Positions 18,211 through 28,237 are shown, counted from the first letter of the stretch. The stretch: 64,000 nucleotides of DNA from Sphingobacteriales bacterium (GCA_027484425.1 JAIXSZ010000025.1:52795-116794), one strand, 5' to 3'. Translations and numbers: made by a program. The notes: generated from the letters alone by a model not told the origin.

Positions 18211-19005
18211 TTACTCTTCTATGGCTGGCAGTGCATTTACGCCATCATTTTCCAGATATAGGTGGAAGGTATCACCTCTCAAACCTATGCGCATAGACTC
18301 CAGCGGTATCACCTCAACAGGTGCAATATTTCCTAGGTTCACATTAGCACCCAGCAACTCCATAAAGTATACTTGTTGTGCTTTCTGAGGTGCTTCCCAT
18401 ATTATTTTTTCATAGGGTATCTGTGTGAGTATCTCTTGCACCAGTCCTTCGCGCACCTCGCCCGATCCACGATATATACCCACGTTGCCCGCTTCTCTTG
18501 CTTCTGCTATTACGTATGTCGATCCCGCTTCCAGCTCAGCCTTCATTAGTTCTATCCACTTGTAGGGAGGCATTATATGTGCAGCATCTTTCGATCCTAC
18601 TTCTGATAGCACAGTTACATGTTTAGCTAGTTTTTCTATGTAGCCACACTTTTCGATATGGGGTATAGTTATTGAGCCGTCAGATACTTCTACGTGTTTC
18701 AGACCATAGTCTTTTATTACACTTATATAGTCATCTATCTGATTGCGAATCATAAATGCTTCAAACAGAGTACCACCAAAGTATACAGGTATTCCAAGGT
18801 TCTGGTATATCTCTATCTTTTCACGTAGGTTGGCAGTTACAGCACTTGTACCAAAACCTAGTTTTACTATGTCTACATATGGAGCGGCTACAGACAGAAA
18901 ATCTTTGGCACCATCTAGTCCCATACCCTTATCCATCACCATTGTCAGGCCATGATTGCGGGGTTTCACTGTACGTTGCGGAATGTTTTTTAGTTTGAAA
19001 TTCAT
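18211..19005 (-). CDS. comA: Phosphosulfolactate synthase
   Basis: A 264-residue TIM-barrel protein of the ComA family. The family adds sulfite to phosphoenolpyruvate to give phosphosulfolactate, the first step of coenzyme M synthesis in methanogens. Recognisable stretches are GLTMVMDKGMG, the KLGFGTS strand, VEVSDGSITIP and EAREAGNVGIYRGSGE. Bacteria of this group make no coenzyme M. Sulfolactate or sulfonolipid-related metabolism is therefore a possible destination, but this is an inference. Its own -7 box lies at 19029-19036. Confidence 0.88.
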   Translation of the reverse strand: MNFKLKNIPQRTVKPRNHGLTMVMDKGMGLDGAKDFLSVAAPYVDIVKLGFGTSAVTANLREKIEIYQNLGIPVYFGGTLFEAFMIRNQIDDYISVIKDYGLKHVEVSDGSITIPHIEKCGYIEKLAKHVTVLSEVGSKDAAHIMPPYKWIELMKAELEAGSTYVIAEAREAGNVGIYRGSGEVREGLVQEILTQIPYEKIIWEAPQKAQQVYFMELLGANVNLGNIAPVEVIPLESMRIGLRGDTFHLYLENDGVNALPAIEE

Positions 19006-19028
19006 GTATATCTGTTGAAATGTACTGG

Positions 19029-19036
19029 CAAAGATA
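19029..19036 (-). promoter_or_regulatory. -7 promoter box of comA
   Basis: The minus strand reads TATCTTTG, a full match to TAnnTTTG, 23 bases upstream of the comA ATG. No TTG at -33. Confidence 0.5.
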
Positions 19037-19104
19037 ATTCATTCAGGCTTTTAACGCTAATTATGCCTCTGGTGGTTGTATATTGCACCCATAATTTAAT
19101 ATTT

Positions 19105-19395
19105 ATGCGCCTCAATGTACCTATTGTTGGTTTTATTGTTGGAGTTTTAATGCCTATAGTTGGTTTTACTATAGTATACTTTATGTGGTTTAGCGGGCGC
19201 GATGTCACTGCTGTCTTTAATGCCATGACACACGACCACAAAATGGCTTCTAAGGTACTGACCATGAGTTTGCTGGCTAATTTGTTGCCTTTTTTGTACT
19301 GCAACAATAAGCGACTCGATTATGCTATGCGGGGTATAGTAATAGCCACTATGCTGTATGCAGTACTTATTGTAATGGTCATGTTTGTTTGGTAA
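19105..19395 (+). CDS. Small membrane protein of unknown function, coupled to lpxB
   Basis: A 96-residue protein with two N-terminal membrane segments, VPIVGFIVGVLMPIVGFTIV being the clearest. A short charged loop (SGRDVTAVFNAMTHDHKMA) follows, then two more hydrophobic segments. The stop lies four bases before the lpxB ATG, so the two are expected to be translated together. The neighbour suggests a link with lipid A or the inner membrane, but no family was recognised. The ATG at 19105 is favoured because upstream codons to 19015 encode a less plausible Cys-rich start. Confidence 0.65.
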   Translation: MRLNVPIVGFIVGVLMPIVGFTIVYFMWFSGRDVTAVFNAMTHDHKMASKVLTMSLLANLLPFLYCNNKRLDYAMRGIVIATMLYAVLIVMVMFVW

Positions 19396-19399
19396 GCCC

Positions 19400-20506
19400 A
19401 TGAAATACTATATTATAGTCGGCGAGGCTAGTGGCGACCTACACGGCAGCAATCTCATAAAAGCCATTCATCAGCAAGATGCCGCTGCAGAGGTACGCTG
19501 CTGGGGGGGCGACAAGATGCAGGCTGCTGGTGCAACCCTCATAAAACACTACCGCGATTTGGCGTTTATGGGCTTTGTAGAGGTATTGGTCCACCTCCGA
19601 ACCATATTCAAAAACATCGCTTTTTGCAAGCAAGATATTACGGCGTTTCGTCCTGATGTACTCGTACTTATAGATTATCCGGGTTTTAACCTGCGCATAG
19701 CAGCATGGGCAAAGCAGCAAGGTATAAAAGTGGTCTATTACATATCTCCTCAGGTGTGGGCTTGGAAAGAAAAACGCGTACACCAGATAAAAAGAGATGT
19801 AGACAAAATGTTGGTCATACTACCTTTCGAGGTAGACTTCTACAGAAAGTGGCAGTATGATGTTCGTTATGTTGGTCATCCACTCATAGAGGTTATTAGC
19901 GATGAACGCAACAATGTGGCTATCCTTCCTATACAATCAGATAAACCACTTATTGCGCTTTTGCCTGGTAGCCGTGCACAAGAAATAAAAGTGAAACTAC
20001 CTATTATGCTAGGCATGGTAAAACATTTCCCCCATTACAGATTTGCAGTAGCCCAAGCACCCTCTTTACCCGACGAGCTCTATAACCAGTTGATAGGTAA
20101 TAACGATGTGCTATTGGTAAAGGGTAATACCTACAATCTGCTAAAGCAAGCTACAGCCGGACTCATCACCAGTGGTACAGCCACACTCGAAACAGCACTA
20201 TTTGGTGTGCCTCAGGTAGTATGTTACAAAGGCAATGCACTCTCGTTTTGGCTAGCTACAAAGCTGGTAAAGGTGAAGTACATATCACTGGTCAACCTTA
20301 TAATGGATAAGCTAGTGGTTACAGAGCTTATCCAGCACCAGCTTACAGAAGATAATCTTAGAGCAGCCCTTACACGTCTCTTGGCTGACGAGCAATACAA
20401 GACATCGCTTCGTGCCGATTATGCATCCCTTTGGCATAGCCTAGGTAGTAGCCATGCATCCAGCAATGCTGCTGCCGAGATTATTGCAATTGCCTCCCTA
20501 ACATAA
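19400..20506 (+). CDS. lpxB: Lipid-A-disaccharide synthase
   Basis: A 368-residue GT19 glycosyltransferase. It joins UDP-2,3-diacylglucosamine and lipid X into the lipid A disaccharide at the inner face of the cytoplasmic membrane. Family motifs are GEASGDLHGSNL at the N-terminus, MGFVEV, the YYISPQVWAWKEKR box, LPFE and the C-terminal SGTATLET donor-binding region. Length is normal. It shares an operon with the small membrane gene just upstream, and a strong terminator follows. Other lpx genes are not in the window. Confidence 0.96.
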   Translation: MKYYIIVGEASGDLHGSNLIKAIHQQDAAAEVRCWGGDKMQAAGATLIKHYRDLAFMGFVEVLVHLRTIFKNIAFCKQDITAFRPDVLVLIDYPGFNLRIAAWAKQQGIKVVYYISPQVWAWKEKRVHQIKRDVDKMLVILPFEVDFYRKWQYDVRYVGHPLIEVISDERNNVAILPIQSDKPLIALLPGSRAQEIKVKLPIMLGMVKHFPHYRFAVAQAPSLPDELYNQLIGNNDVLLVKGNTYNLLKQATAGLITSGTATLETALFGVPQVVCYKGNALSFWLATKLVKVKYISLVNLIMDKLVVTELIQHQLTEDNLRAALTRLLADEQYKTSLRADYASLWHSLGSSHASSNAAAEIIAIASLT

Positions 20507-20557
20507 CCACATTATATCCTTCACACAAGCACTTGTAGCTAGTGCATTAGGATACAT

Positions 20558-20599
20558 AAAGTAAGAAACCGGCATTGGTTAGTGCCGGTTTCTTACTTT
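20558..20599. terminator. Bidirectional terminator between lpxB and nuoN
   Basis: A perfect 14-bp stem (20561-20574 with 20583-20596) has an 8-base loop, GC-rich centre and A/T-rich flanks on both sides. It ends the lpxB unit and the nuo operon. Confidence 0.85.
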
Positions 20600-20635
20600 G
20601 AAAGTAGTATGATGTTTTGAGTAAGCTCTTATCTG

Positions 20636-22021
20636 TTAAATACCATTCAGAAACAGCTGAGGTGCTACACCTATCAATATCACCAATGCACAAGTAATGC
20701 CCAACATTAACTTGTCGCCAGTGGTGAGTGTACTGCTCATTTCTGGGTTGCCGGGTTTGAAGTACATTGCTATTATTACCCTGAAGTAGTAAAATACGCT
20801 GATGGCTGCCATAAGCAATGCAAAGATCACGAGCCACATAAGCTGACCTTGCTGCACCACTGCCAGCAAAACATAATACTTTGCCATGAAACCACCAGTA
20901 AGTGGTATACCTGCCAACGAAAACAAAAATATAGAAGCAGTAAAAGCTAAAAAAGGTTCTTTTTTGGCAAGACCGTTAAAGCCATCGTAGGTAAAATCTT
21001 TTAGCTTCACCAGTACAGAGAACAAACCTATAGTAGCTACACTATAAGCAGCGGCATAGATGATGATACCTTGCCATGCAAATTTGTTGACAGCAAGCAC
21101 TGCAAACAACATAAACCCGGCCTGTGCTATAGATGAATAAGCCAACATACGCTTCACACTTTGCTGGAAAACAGCTGTTACATTACCCACCAATAGGGTA
21201 GCGGCTGTAATTATGGCCAGAATGAGCGTCCAGTGTGCGCTAAGCGTATTGAACGACACTTGAAATAAGCGTAAGAATGCAAAAAATGCAGCGGCTTTAA
21301 GCACTGTAGACATGTAGGCTGTAAATGGTGTAGGAGAGCCATCATATACATCCGGTGTCCACATGTGCATTGGTGCTGCCGATACTTTGAACGCAAATGC
21401 AATCATGATAAATAGTATGCCAGCTAGTGCCAACGGATTGAGCGCGTCAGAGTTAAGCATGCTTGCAATCTCCATGATATTGAAACTTCTGGATGCACCG
21501 TATAACAACGTAATACCCATCAGTAGTATACCGGTAGTAAAGGAGCCCATCAAAAAATACTTCAGAGACGCTTCACTGCTTTTAAGGTTCCTTTTATCGC
21601 TACCTGCTAATATATATTGAGGAATAGACAGTATTTCAATGCCTATAAACATCATCAGCATATTGTTGTAGGTAGACAGCAGATACAAACCACATAGAAT
21701 AAAGAAGATAAGAGCAAAATATTCAGCTACATGCATACCTACTTTTATTATCTCCTTGCCCATAAGCAACGCATAAAGTAGAGTGCAGCCCGTCATCAGT
21801 GTGTTGAACCACATTGAATAATGCTCTATGCGCAGCATGTTATTAAAGTAAAGATTGTTGGCAGCATCGGCAGATGTAGCAGTAAGATCCCAGATATTAA
21901 CGCCCAATAGTGCAGCGAAAAGCATTGTAGCGATAGCGACAATGCTCTTCTTGTTGCTTACCATCAATCCGGCAAACATCATGATAACACCAAAAATTGT
22001 AGTAGCAATAATTGCTTTCAT
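20636..22021 (-). CDS. nuoN: NADH-quinone oxidoreductase subunit N
   Basis: A 461-residue antiporter-like subunit of the complex I membrane arm, with about 14 hydrophobic segments. Conserved stretches include MFIGIEILSIPQYILAGSDKR, the lysine-bearing VSAAPMHMWTPDVYDGSPTP and QQSVKRMLAYSSIAQAGFML. It contributes one proton channel. It is the last gene of the nuo operon, 60 bases after nuoM. Confidence 0.96.
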   Translation of the reverse strand: MKAIIATTIFGVIMMFAGLMVSNKKSIVAIATMLFAALLGVNIWDLTATSADAANNLYFNNMLRIEHYSMWFNTLMTGCTLLYALLMGKEIIKVGMHVAEYFALIFFILCGLYLLSTYNNMLMMFIGIEILSIPQYILAGSDKRNLKSSEASLKYFLMGSFTTGILLMGITLLYGASRSFNIMEIASMLNSDALNPLALAGILFIMIAFAFKVSAAPMHMWTPDVYDGSPTPFTAYMSTVLKAAAFFAFLRLFQVSFNTLSAHWTLILAIITAATLLVGNVTAVFQQSVKRMLAYSSIAQAGFMLFAVLAVNKFAWQGIIIYAAAYSVATIGLFSVLVKLKDFTYDGFNGLAKKEPFLAFTASIFLFSLAGIPLTGGFMAKYYVLLAVVQQGQLMWLVIFALLMAAISVFYYFRVIIAMYFKPGNPEMSSTLTTGDKLMLGITCALVILIGVAPQLFLNGI

Positions 22022-22081
22022 GTTTCTATATCAAATGTCAATAATCAAATAATTCAACCTATGCCTTTCGGAATGGTTTTT

Positions 22082-23527
22082 TTAACGCACTATCATTTCT
22101 GCTACACCAGCTGTAAGGTCTAGCAATGGTTTAGGATATACACCTAAAAACAGTATCAAACTAATGATAATAGCCAACCCAGCATATTCGTTGATACTTA
22201 GGTCCTTTTTAACCACCATTTCTGTAACATTCCCATAAGCCGATTTTTGAATCATATTAAGTGTGTAGACAGCACCTAGTATTATACCCAAACCTGCCAC
22301 TACCATTACACCTATGTGCATAGCACCACCATCGCCAGTAAATAATCCATTGAACAACATGAACTCACCCACAAAACCATTGGTAAGAGGTAGCGCAATA
22401 TTAGCAAGAGATATGATAACCATTGCTATAGCCATGCGAGGAGCTACCGTAGCCATACCGCCCATTTTGGTCATATCGCGGGTGCCCCAGCGCTCTTCTA
22501 CCATGCTTACTATCAGCCACATACCAGTAATGTTAATACCGTGATTGAACATCTGCACCATGATGCCATGCATGCCCACACCACTATGCATAAATGCTAC
22601 AGCACTCATAAGGCCCATGTGTGCAATAGAAGAGTAAGCAATAAGACGTTTGATATCGGTTTGTACAATGGCTATGCAAGATGCATATACGATACCTATT
22701 ACAGACAAAAGTACTACTGTGTCTGACCAATAGGCTACACCTTTTGGCAACACAGGCAACAACCAGTGTAATACCGCAAAAAGTCCCATCTTCACCATTA
22801 ATGCGCTTAGAATGATAGTAACCGGTGTGGGAGATTGTTCGTAAGTATCTGGCTGCCATGTATGGAATGGGAAAATAGGCATCTTAATGGCAAAGGCTAT
22901 GAACACTAACCAGAACAGTCTGATCTGCACAATTTCTGGCAATGAAGCACCAGCCCGAGCGATATCAGACCATGCATAACTGCTGAGGCCTGGCGTCTGC
23001 AACGATAAATAGATCAATGCAGCTAACAACATAAGGCTACCGACAAACGTATATACAAAGAACTTGAAAGTTACTGCTATGCGCTTTTCGCCACCCCAGC
23101 GCGAGCAAAGGAAATAAACAGGTATCAAAGCCAACTCCCAAAATACGTAGAATACCAAAGCATCTGCTGCCAGAAACACACCCATCAGACCTGCCTGAGA
23201 AAGCAGCATAAATCCGTAAAATGCACCCGCATTTTCAGTTTCTTTATTGGCATTGCTTATCATCACCACCATAGTTACAATCGCAGTAAGTAATACCAGC
23301 ATTCCGCTCATACCATCGGCCATCAGGCTGAATTGTGTACCCAACATAGGAATCCACTCATGTGAATAGGAGATGGGTTGCGAAAAGTTTGTACTACTGA
23401 CATAAACAGCAAGTGCCAGCGAAATAACAGAACTGATAATGCCAAGCGTTTTGGCTCCATCGCCCTTGATGGCGAAGGACAGAATGCCCGACAACAGCGG
23501 AATAACAATGAGTAATATCAGAATCAT
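22082..23527 (-). CDS. nuoM: NADH-quinone oxidoreductase subunit M
   Basis: An antiporter-like subunit of 481 residues from the ATG at 23527. The glutamate in FYVFWELALIPVYFL and the lysine in FAIKMPIFPFHTWQPDTYEQ mark the proton channel, and TDIKRLIAYSSIAHMG is typical. A longer frame from 23608 adds 27 residues lacking a counterpart in the family, so the shorter start beginning MILILLIVIPLLSG is preferred. It lies downstream of nuoL. Confidence 0.94.
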   Translation of the reverse strand: MILILLIVIPLLSGILSFAIKGDGAKTLGIISSVISLALAVYVSSTNFSQPISYSHEWIPMLGTQFSLMADGMSGMLVLLTAIVTMVVMISNANKETENAGAFYGFMLLSQAGLMGVFLAADALVFYVFWELALIPVYFLCSRWGGEKRIAVTFKFFVYTFVGSLMLLAALIYLSLQTPGLSSYAWSDIARAGASLPEIVQIRLFWLVFIAFAIKMPIFPFHTWQPDTYEQSPTPVTIILSALMVKMGLFAVLHWLLPVLPKGVAYWSDTVVLLSVIGIVYASCIAIVQTDIKRLIAYSSIAHMGLMSAVAFMHSGVGMHGIMVQMFNHGINITGMWLIVSMVEERWGTRDMTKMGGMATVAPRMAIAMVIISLANIALPLTNGFVGEFMLFNGLFTGDGGAMHIGVMVVAGLGIILGAVYTLNMIQKSAYGNVTEMVVKKDLSINEYAGLAIIISLILFLGVYPKPLLDLTAGVAEMIVR

Positions 23528-23626
23528 AAAATCAAAAAAATTTAACCCCAAAACCCTTGTGAGACCCTCCAACTTTGCTACACCACGCAGCCAAGTAGTG
23601 ACCCCCATTTACAGAGAGCAGGTTTA

Positions 23627-25516
23627 TTATTTTACTCCAAAAAAGCTAATCATGAACAATAATACTATACCTATAACCATAATAAAGATGTAGAAGCCCA
23701 CCTGGCCACTCTGTAGCAGTCTTAGTCGGTCACCACCCCATCTTACTGTTTTACCTACACCATTCACTACACCATCAATACCGCGTTTTTCTACATATTT
23801 GTCAAGTATGTCAGAAAGTGCAGCGATTGGTTTCAATACTATTGATTCATACAATTCGTCTACATACCATTTGTTCTCCAGCACTTTTGCTAAACCCTTA
23901 TTTTCAGCAAAGTTTGGTTTTTTGTTTACTGACCATGCTACTATTATCATAAGCACTGCTACTGCCACCGATACTCCCATAAGTGCCCACTCTGTACCAT
24001 GCGATAAATGATGAGTACCAAAGTTGGTAACTACAGGACTTAGGAATGATGCTAGTGCATTGTGCTCGCTGATTACTGCTGGCAAACCTACGTAACCACC
24101 TACTATCGACAATATTGCCAACACTATAAGGGGTATAGTCATTGCGGCAGGGCTCTCATGCAGGTGATGATGCTGCTCTTCAGTACCGCGGAAACTGCCA
24201 TTGAACGTAAGAAAGTAAAGGCGGAACATGTAAAAGGCAGTCATCATAGCAGCTATGATACCTAGTACATACAGCAAAGGGCTATGTACAAATACATTCG
24301 CAAGTATTTCATCTTTGGAGAAGAAACCAGATAAGCCTGGAATACCAGAAATTGCTAAACAACCTATAAGGAATGTAGCGCGTGTTATCGGCATATGTTT
24401 ACCTAGTCCACCCATTTTGCGTATGTCTTGTTCGCCACCCATTGCATGTATCACGCTACCAGAGCCTAAGAACAAAAGCGCCTTAAAGAATGCATGTGTC
24501 ATAACGTGGAATACTGCTGTAGTATACGCACCCACACCCAACGCCAAAAACATAAAGCCCAACTGGCTTACGGTAGAATATGCCAATACTTTTTTGATAT
24601 CGTACTGAAATATGGCAATGGTAGCAGCTAGAATAGCTGTTGCCAAGCCTACTATTGCTACTACATGCAGTATTGCAGGGGTAATGCTATACAATGCACC
24701 ACTACGTGCTATCATGTAGATACCAGCTGTAACCATGGTAGCGGCATGTATAAGGGCAGATACAGGCGTTGGACCTGCCATCGCATCTGGCAACCAGGTA
24801 TACAAAGGTATCTGAGCGCTTTTACCGGTAGCACCTATAAAGAAACAAAGTGCTATCCAGTTGTATATAGAAGAAGGTACTGCTACATCTGCGCCGTTTA
24901 GTTTGCCGAAAAAGTCGAGGTAAGAAAGGGTGCCAAAATTGAACAATACCAACAACATACCTACCAAGAAGCCTAAATCACCTATACGGTTCATTACAAA
25001 AGCTTTCTTGGCAGCATTGGTATAGTCACGATTTTTGAACCAAAAACCTATAAGTAGGTAAGAGCAAAGACCTACGCCCTCCCAACCTATGAACATAATA
25101 AGATAGTTGGCACCTAGCACTAACAGTAACATTGAAAACACAAACAGATTCAGGTAGGCGAAATATTTTACCATCCCTTCATCATGGTGCATGTAAGAGG
25201 TAGAGTAAACATGTATCAGGAAACCCACACCAGTAATGATAAGCAGGAATAACGACGAAAGTGCATCAACCTGAAATGCAAACGGTATGTGCATATTGCC
25301 TGAACTGATGAAATCGAACAAGGTAACTACCAACGGGCCTTGAAAGCTAGTGCTTTTGACCTCAAAGAATATGCCGAGCGATACTACAAAAGAAGCTAGT
25401 ATTGCTACAGTACCTATCATACCCCCAAGGGACTTAGGCATTTTTTTCCAGAAGATACCATTGATCAAAAAACCTATCAATGGGAATAACGGTATTAAGT
25501 AAACGAGGTTAGCCAT
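23627..25516 (-). CDS. nuoL: NADH-quinone oxidoreductase subunit L
   Basis: A 629-residue, largest antiporter-like subunit of complex I, normal in length. Diagnostic stretches are MFIGWEGVGLCSYLLIGFW, the channel region GKSAQIPLYTWLPDAMAGPT followed by PVSALIHAATMVTAG, and QYDIKKVLAYSTVSQLG. The C-terminal lateral helix region ends in hydrophobic FYIFIMVIGIVLLFMIS. It carries the long amphipathic helix that braces the membrane arm. Confidence 0.96.
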   Translation of the reverse strand: MANLVYLIPLFPLIGFLINGIFWKKMPKSLGGMIGTVAILASFVVSLGIFFEVKSTSFQGPLVVTLFDFISSGNMHIPFAFQVDALSSLFLLIITGVGFLIHVYSTSYMHHDEGMVKYFAYLNLFVFSMLLLVLGANYLIMFIGWEGVGLCSYLLIGFWFKNRDYTNAAKKAFVMNRIGDLGFLVGMLLVLFNFGTLSYLDFFGKLNGADVAVPSSIYNWIALCFFIGATGKSAQIPLYTWLPDAMAGPTPVSALIHAATMVTAGIYMIARSGALYSITPAILHVVAIVGLATAILAATIAIFQYDIKKVLAYSTVSQLGFMFLALGVGAYTTAVFHVMTHAFFKALLFLGSGSVIHAMGGEQDIRKMGGLGKHMPITRATFLIGCLAISGIPGLSGFFSKDEILANVFVHSPLLYVLGIIAAMMTAFYMFRLYFLTFNGSFRGTEEQHHHLHESPAAMTIPLIVLAILSIVGGYVGLPAVISEHNALASFLSPVVTNFGTHHLSHGTEWALMGVSVAVAVLMIIVAWSVNKKPNFAENKGLAKVLENKWYVDELYESIVLKPIAALSDILDKYVEKRGIDGVVNGVGKTVRWGGDRLRLLQSGQVGFYIFIMVIGIVLLFMISFFGVK

Positions 25517-25543
25517 AACGCCAATCCCGCAAGTGCGGGTACT

Positions 25544-25849
25544 TTAGTGTTTTAATCTGTTTAGAATATTGATGTCTACTGAATGTACTTTACGGTACAT
25601 CATTACTATTATTGCCAGTCCCACGGCTACCTCTGCAGCGGCTACTACCATTATAAAGAATACAAAAATCTGAGCATTGGGGTCAGCAAATAATTTTGAG
25701 AATGAAACCAATAGCAGGTTCACTGAATTGAGCATCAATTCTATGCACATAAATATGATTATTGCATTGCGCCTCATCAGCGTACCCATAATACCTATTG
25801 AAAACAACAATAGGCTTAGAAACAAATAATGTGTTGAATTTACTGGCAT
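25544..25849 (-). CDS. nuoK: NADH-quinone oxidoreductase subunit K
   Basis: A 101-residue subunit with three membrane helices. The two conserved membrane glutamates are in FMCIELMLNSVNL and AAAEVAVGLAI, both essential for proton pumping in this family. It lies 27 bases upstream of nuoL in the operon. Confidence 0.96.
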   Translation of the reverse strand: MPVNSTHYLFLSLLLFSIGIMGTLMRRNAIIIFMCIELMLNSVNLLLVSFSKLFADPNAQIFVFFIMVVAAAEVAVGLAIIVMMYRKVHSVDINILNRLKH

Positions 25850-25927
25850 CTTATCAAAGTATAGATATACAACAAAATAATATAAACGTCATTCTTAGTT
25901 CCCTATAGCCATTGGGTATAGCATCTA

Positions 25928-26449
25928 CTACTCTCCACTGGGCAAAGGCGTACTTTCTTCTTTTTTACCGATCACCACTGCTCCTATCATAGCACTCAAG
26001 AACAAAACACTGCTGATCTCGAATGGTAACACAAAATCCTTGAACAACACCTTCCCCAAATTGGTAATAAGACCAATGTCGATAGAAGCCTTGTCAATAG
26101 GTACAGGTGACGCTGTTTTCACTGCTGCTAGTAAAACTAGAAATAACACACCACCAGATACCACACCTGCTAGCTGCACTAATTGCCCCTTTTGGGGCTC
26201 TACGTCCGCATTGAGGTTCATCAGCATGATAACAAATAGAAACAGTACCATTATAGCACCTGTATATACAATCAGATTCACTATAAATAGGAATTGTGCA
26301 TTCATTAGTATGTAATGACCAGAAATGGATACAAAGGTCAGTACCAGAAACAATACACTGTTCACAGGGTTACGACTGAGAATAACACCCAGCGCACAGC
26401 CCACTGACACTGCCGATAGAAACCAGAATAAAGTATCGTATAGGTTCAT
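25928..26449 (-). CDS. nuoJ: NADH-quinone oxidoreductase subunit J
   Basis: A 173-residue membrane subunit with five hydrophobic segments. The pi-bulge helix is seen in the YTGAIMVLFLFVIMLMNL stretch. It begins two bases after nuoI ends, so the two are tightly coupled. Confidence 0.95.
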   Translation of the reverse strand: MNLYDTLFWFLSAVSVGCALGVILSRNPVNSVLFLVLTFVSISGHYILMNAQFLFIVNLIVYTGAIMVLFLFVIMLMNLNADVEPQKGQLVQLAGVVSGGVLFLVLLAAVKTASPVPIDKASIDIGLITNLGKVLFKDFVLPFEISSVLFLSAMIGAVVIGKKEESTPLPSGE

Positions 26450-26451
26450 GT

Positions 26452-26961
26452 TTATTTATTGTCCTTTTTGTGCGGGTTAGGAATCAGTAGATCTTCTTTT
26501 TTGTAGATAAACGAAGCTCTATTGTAGTTTGATGGCATTACCGTTTCAGACAAATACACCGCATCTTTAGGGCAGGCTTCTTCGCAATACCCACAAAATA
26601 TACAGCGTAACATATTAATTTCATATTTAGCTGCATATTTTTCTTCGCGATACAGATGCTCTTCACCTGCTTTTCTTTCAGCAGCTTCCATTGTTATTGC
26701 TTCTGCAGGGCAGGCAAGCGCGCACAAACCACATGCAGTGCAACGTTCTGCTCCTTCCTCATCTCTGTTCAATACATGCAACCCTCTGAAAACTGGACTG
26801 AATGGTCGCTTCACCTCTGGGTAACTAACAGTGGCTTTTTTCTTAAATATGTGACTGAGTGTAGTACCCAATCCTTTGGCAATAGCTGGCAGGTAGGAGC
26901 GCTCCGAAAATGTCATCGGGCTACGGTCTATCTGTAAAGCTCTATTTGTTAAGTTTTGCAT
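26452..26961 (-). CDS. nuoI: NADH-quinone oxidoreductase subunit I
   Basis: A 169-residue peripheral-arm subunit holding two [4Fe-4S] clusters (N6a, N6b). The cluster motifs are C74-C77-C80-C84 (CTACGLCALACP) and C120-C123-C126-C130 (CIFCGYCEEACP). It carries electrons towards NuoB. The N-terminal extension before the first motif is a little long. Upstream, 195 bases separate it from nuoH. Confidence 0.96.
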   Translation of the reverse strand: MQNLTNRALQIDRSPMTFSERSYLPAIAKGLGTTLSHIFKKKATVSYPEVKRPFSPVFRGLHVLNRDEEGAERCTACGLCALACPAEAITMEAAERKAGEEHLYREEKYAAKYEINMLRCIFCGYCEEACPKDAVYLSETVMPSNYNRASFIYKKEDLLIPNPHKKDNK

Positions 26962-27156
26962 TGTTTTCTATTTCAAAAACGTCAATAATATTTTTGGTCT
27001 CTAATCGCTACAGTTCTAACTGTTCGCTTCTAACAACTTCAATTTCAACTTACAATCCTGACAAATATACTCTTTTCGTCGGCTTATGTGTATTGTTACC
27101 AACCACAGAGATCAGGTTACTATACAAATATGTTCTTAATATCGTGAACTGGTATA

Positions 27157-28230
27157 TTATTTATTGAATACCCACAATATCAGCACGCCAGTTACCAGCA
27201 TATTACCCAATGCTAGTGGTATCAATGTTCTCCATCCTAGTTTCATAAGCTGGTCGTACCTAAACCGGGGCAGTGTCCACCTTACGAACATAAAGAACAA
27301 TATCATGCCTACTACCTTGGTGATAAACACCAGCATACATATAATACTGAAAACAAGCGGATTAGCTGCTTCTGCTATTTTATCCATAAATGGGAAATTA
27401 TACCCACCAAAGAATAAAGTAATAATGATTGCAGAGCTAATGAACAGATTGATATACTCAGCAAACAGATAAAAACCAAGTTTCATAGAGGAATATTCCT
27501 GATGATAACCCATATTCAGTTCACTCTCGCACTCTGGAAGGTCGAATGGTGCGCGATTGAGCTCGGCAAACGAACAAGTAAGGAATATGATGAAACCTAA
27601 AGGTTGTTTGAAGATGTTCCAAGTGAAGTAGCCTGCATCCCAAAAGCCATGTTGCTGCGCCACTATATCTCGCAAACTAAGTGAACCCGTCATCATGATC
27701 AATGCAATCATGCTCAGACCCATTGCCAGCTCATAAGATATCGCTTGCGATGCGGCACGAATACTACTCAGCAATGAAAACTTATTGTTCGACGCCCAGC
27801 CACCTAGCATTACGCCGTAAACACCTAAGCTAACCACACCAAACACAAACAAGATACCCACATTGATATCTGCTACCTGAAATGCCACTACGTGACCAGT
27901 TGACGTTACATAGTCTGGAGCCCATGGCACCACAGCACTTGTGAGCAATGCAGTAAGCATCGCCAAACAAGGACCCAATATGAATATGAAACGTGTAGAT
28001 TTGTCTGGTATGATTTCTTCTTTGAAGAACAGTTTCAGACCATCGGCCAACGGCTGTAACAACCCCATTGGGCCTGCACGGTTAGGACCAATACGATCTT
28101 GCATAATAGCAGCAACCTTTCTCTCTCCCCATGTAGCATACATGGCTATCCCCAGCGACCCCATAAGGATAACTGATATAAGCAGTACCTTTTCTATAAT
28201 AAGGGCTGTGTCGATCTGTAGTAACAGCAT
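27157..28230 (-). CDS. nuoH: NADH-quinone oxidoreductase subunit H
   Basis: A 357-residue membrane subunit forming the quinone chamber with NuoB and NuoD. Typical stretches are GERKVAAIMQDRIGPNRAGP, PLADGLKLFFKEEIIP and ELNRAPFDLPECESELNMGY, the last holding the acidic residues of the E-channel. It is the first nuo gene after the inserted toxin-antitoxin block, and a -7 box sits just before its ATG. Confidence 0.96.
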   Translation of the reverse strand: MLLLQIDTALIIEKVLLISVILMGSLGIAMYATWGERKVAAIMQDRIGPNRAGPMGLLQPLADGLKLFFKEEIIPDKSTRFIFILGPCLAMLTALLTSAVVPWAPDYVTSTGHVVAFQVADINVGILFVFGVVSLGVYGVMLGGWASNNKFSLLSSIRAASQAISYELAMGLSMIALIMMTGSLSLRDIVAQQHGFWDAGYFTWNIFKQPLGFIIFLTCSFAELNRAPFDLPECESELNMGYHQEYSSMKLGFYLFAEYINLFISSAIIITLFFGGYNFPFMDKIAEAANPLVFSIICMLVFITKVVGMILFFMFVRWTLPRFRYDQLMKLGWRTLIPLALGNMLVTGVLILWVFNK

Positions 28231-28237
28231 AATGACG

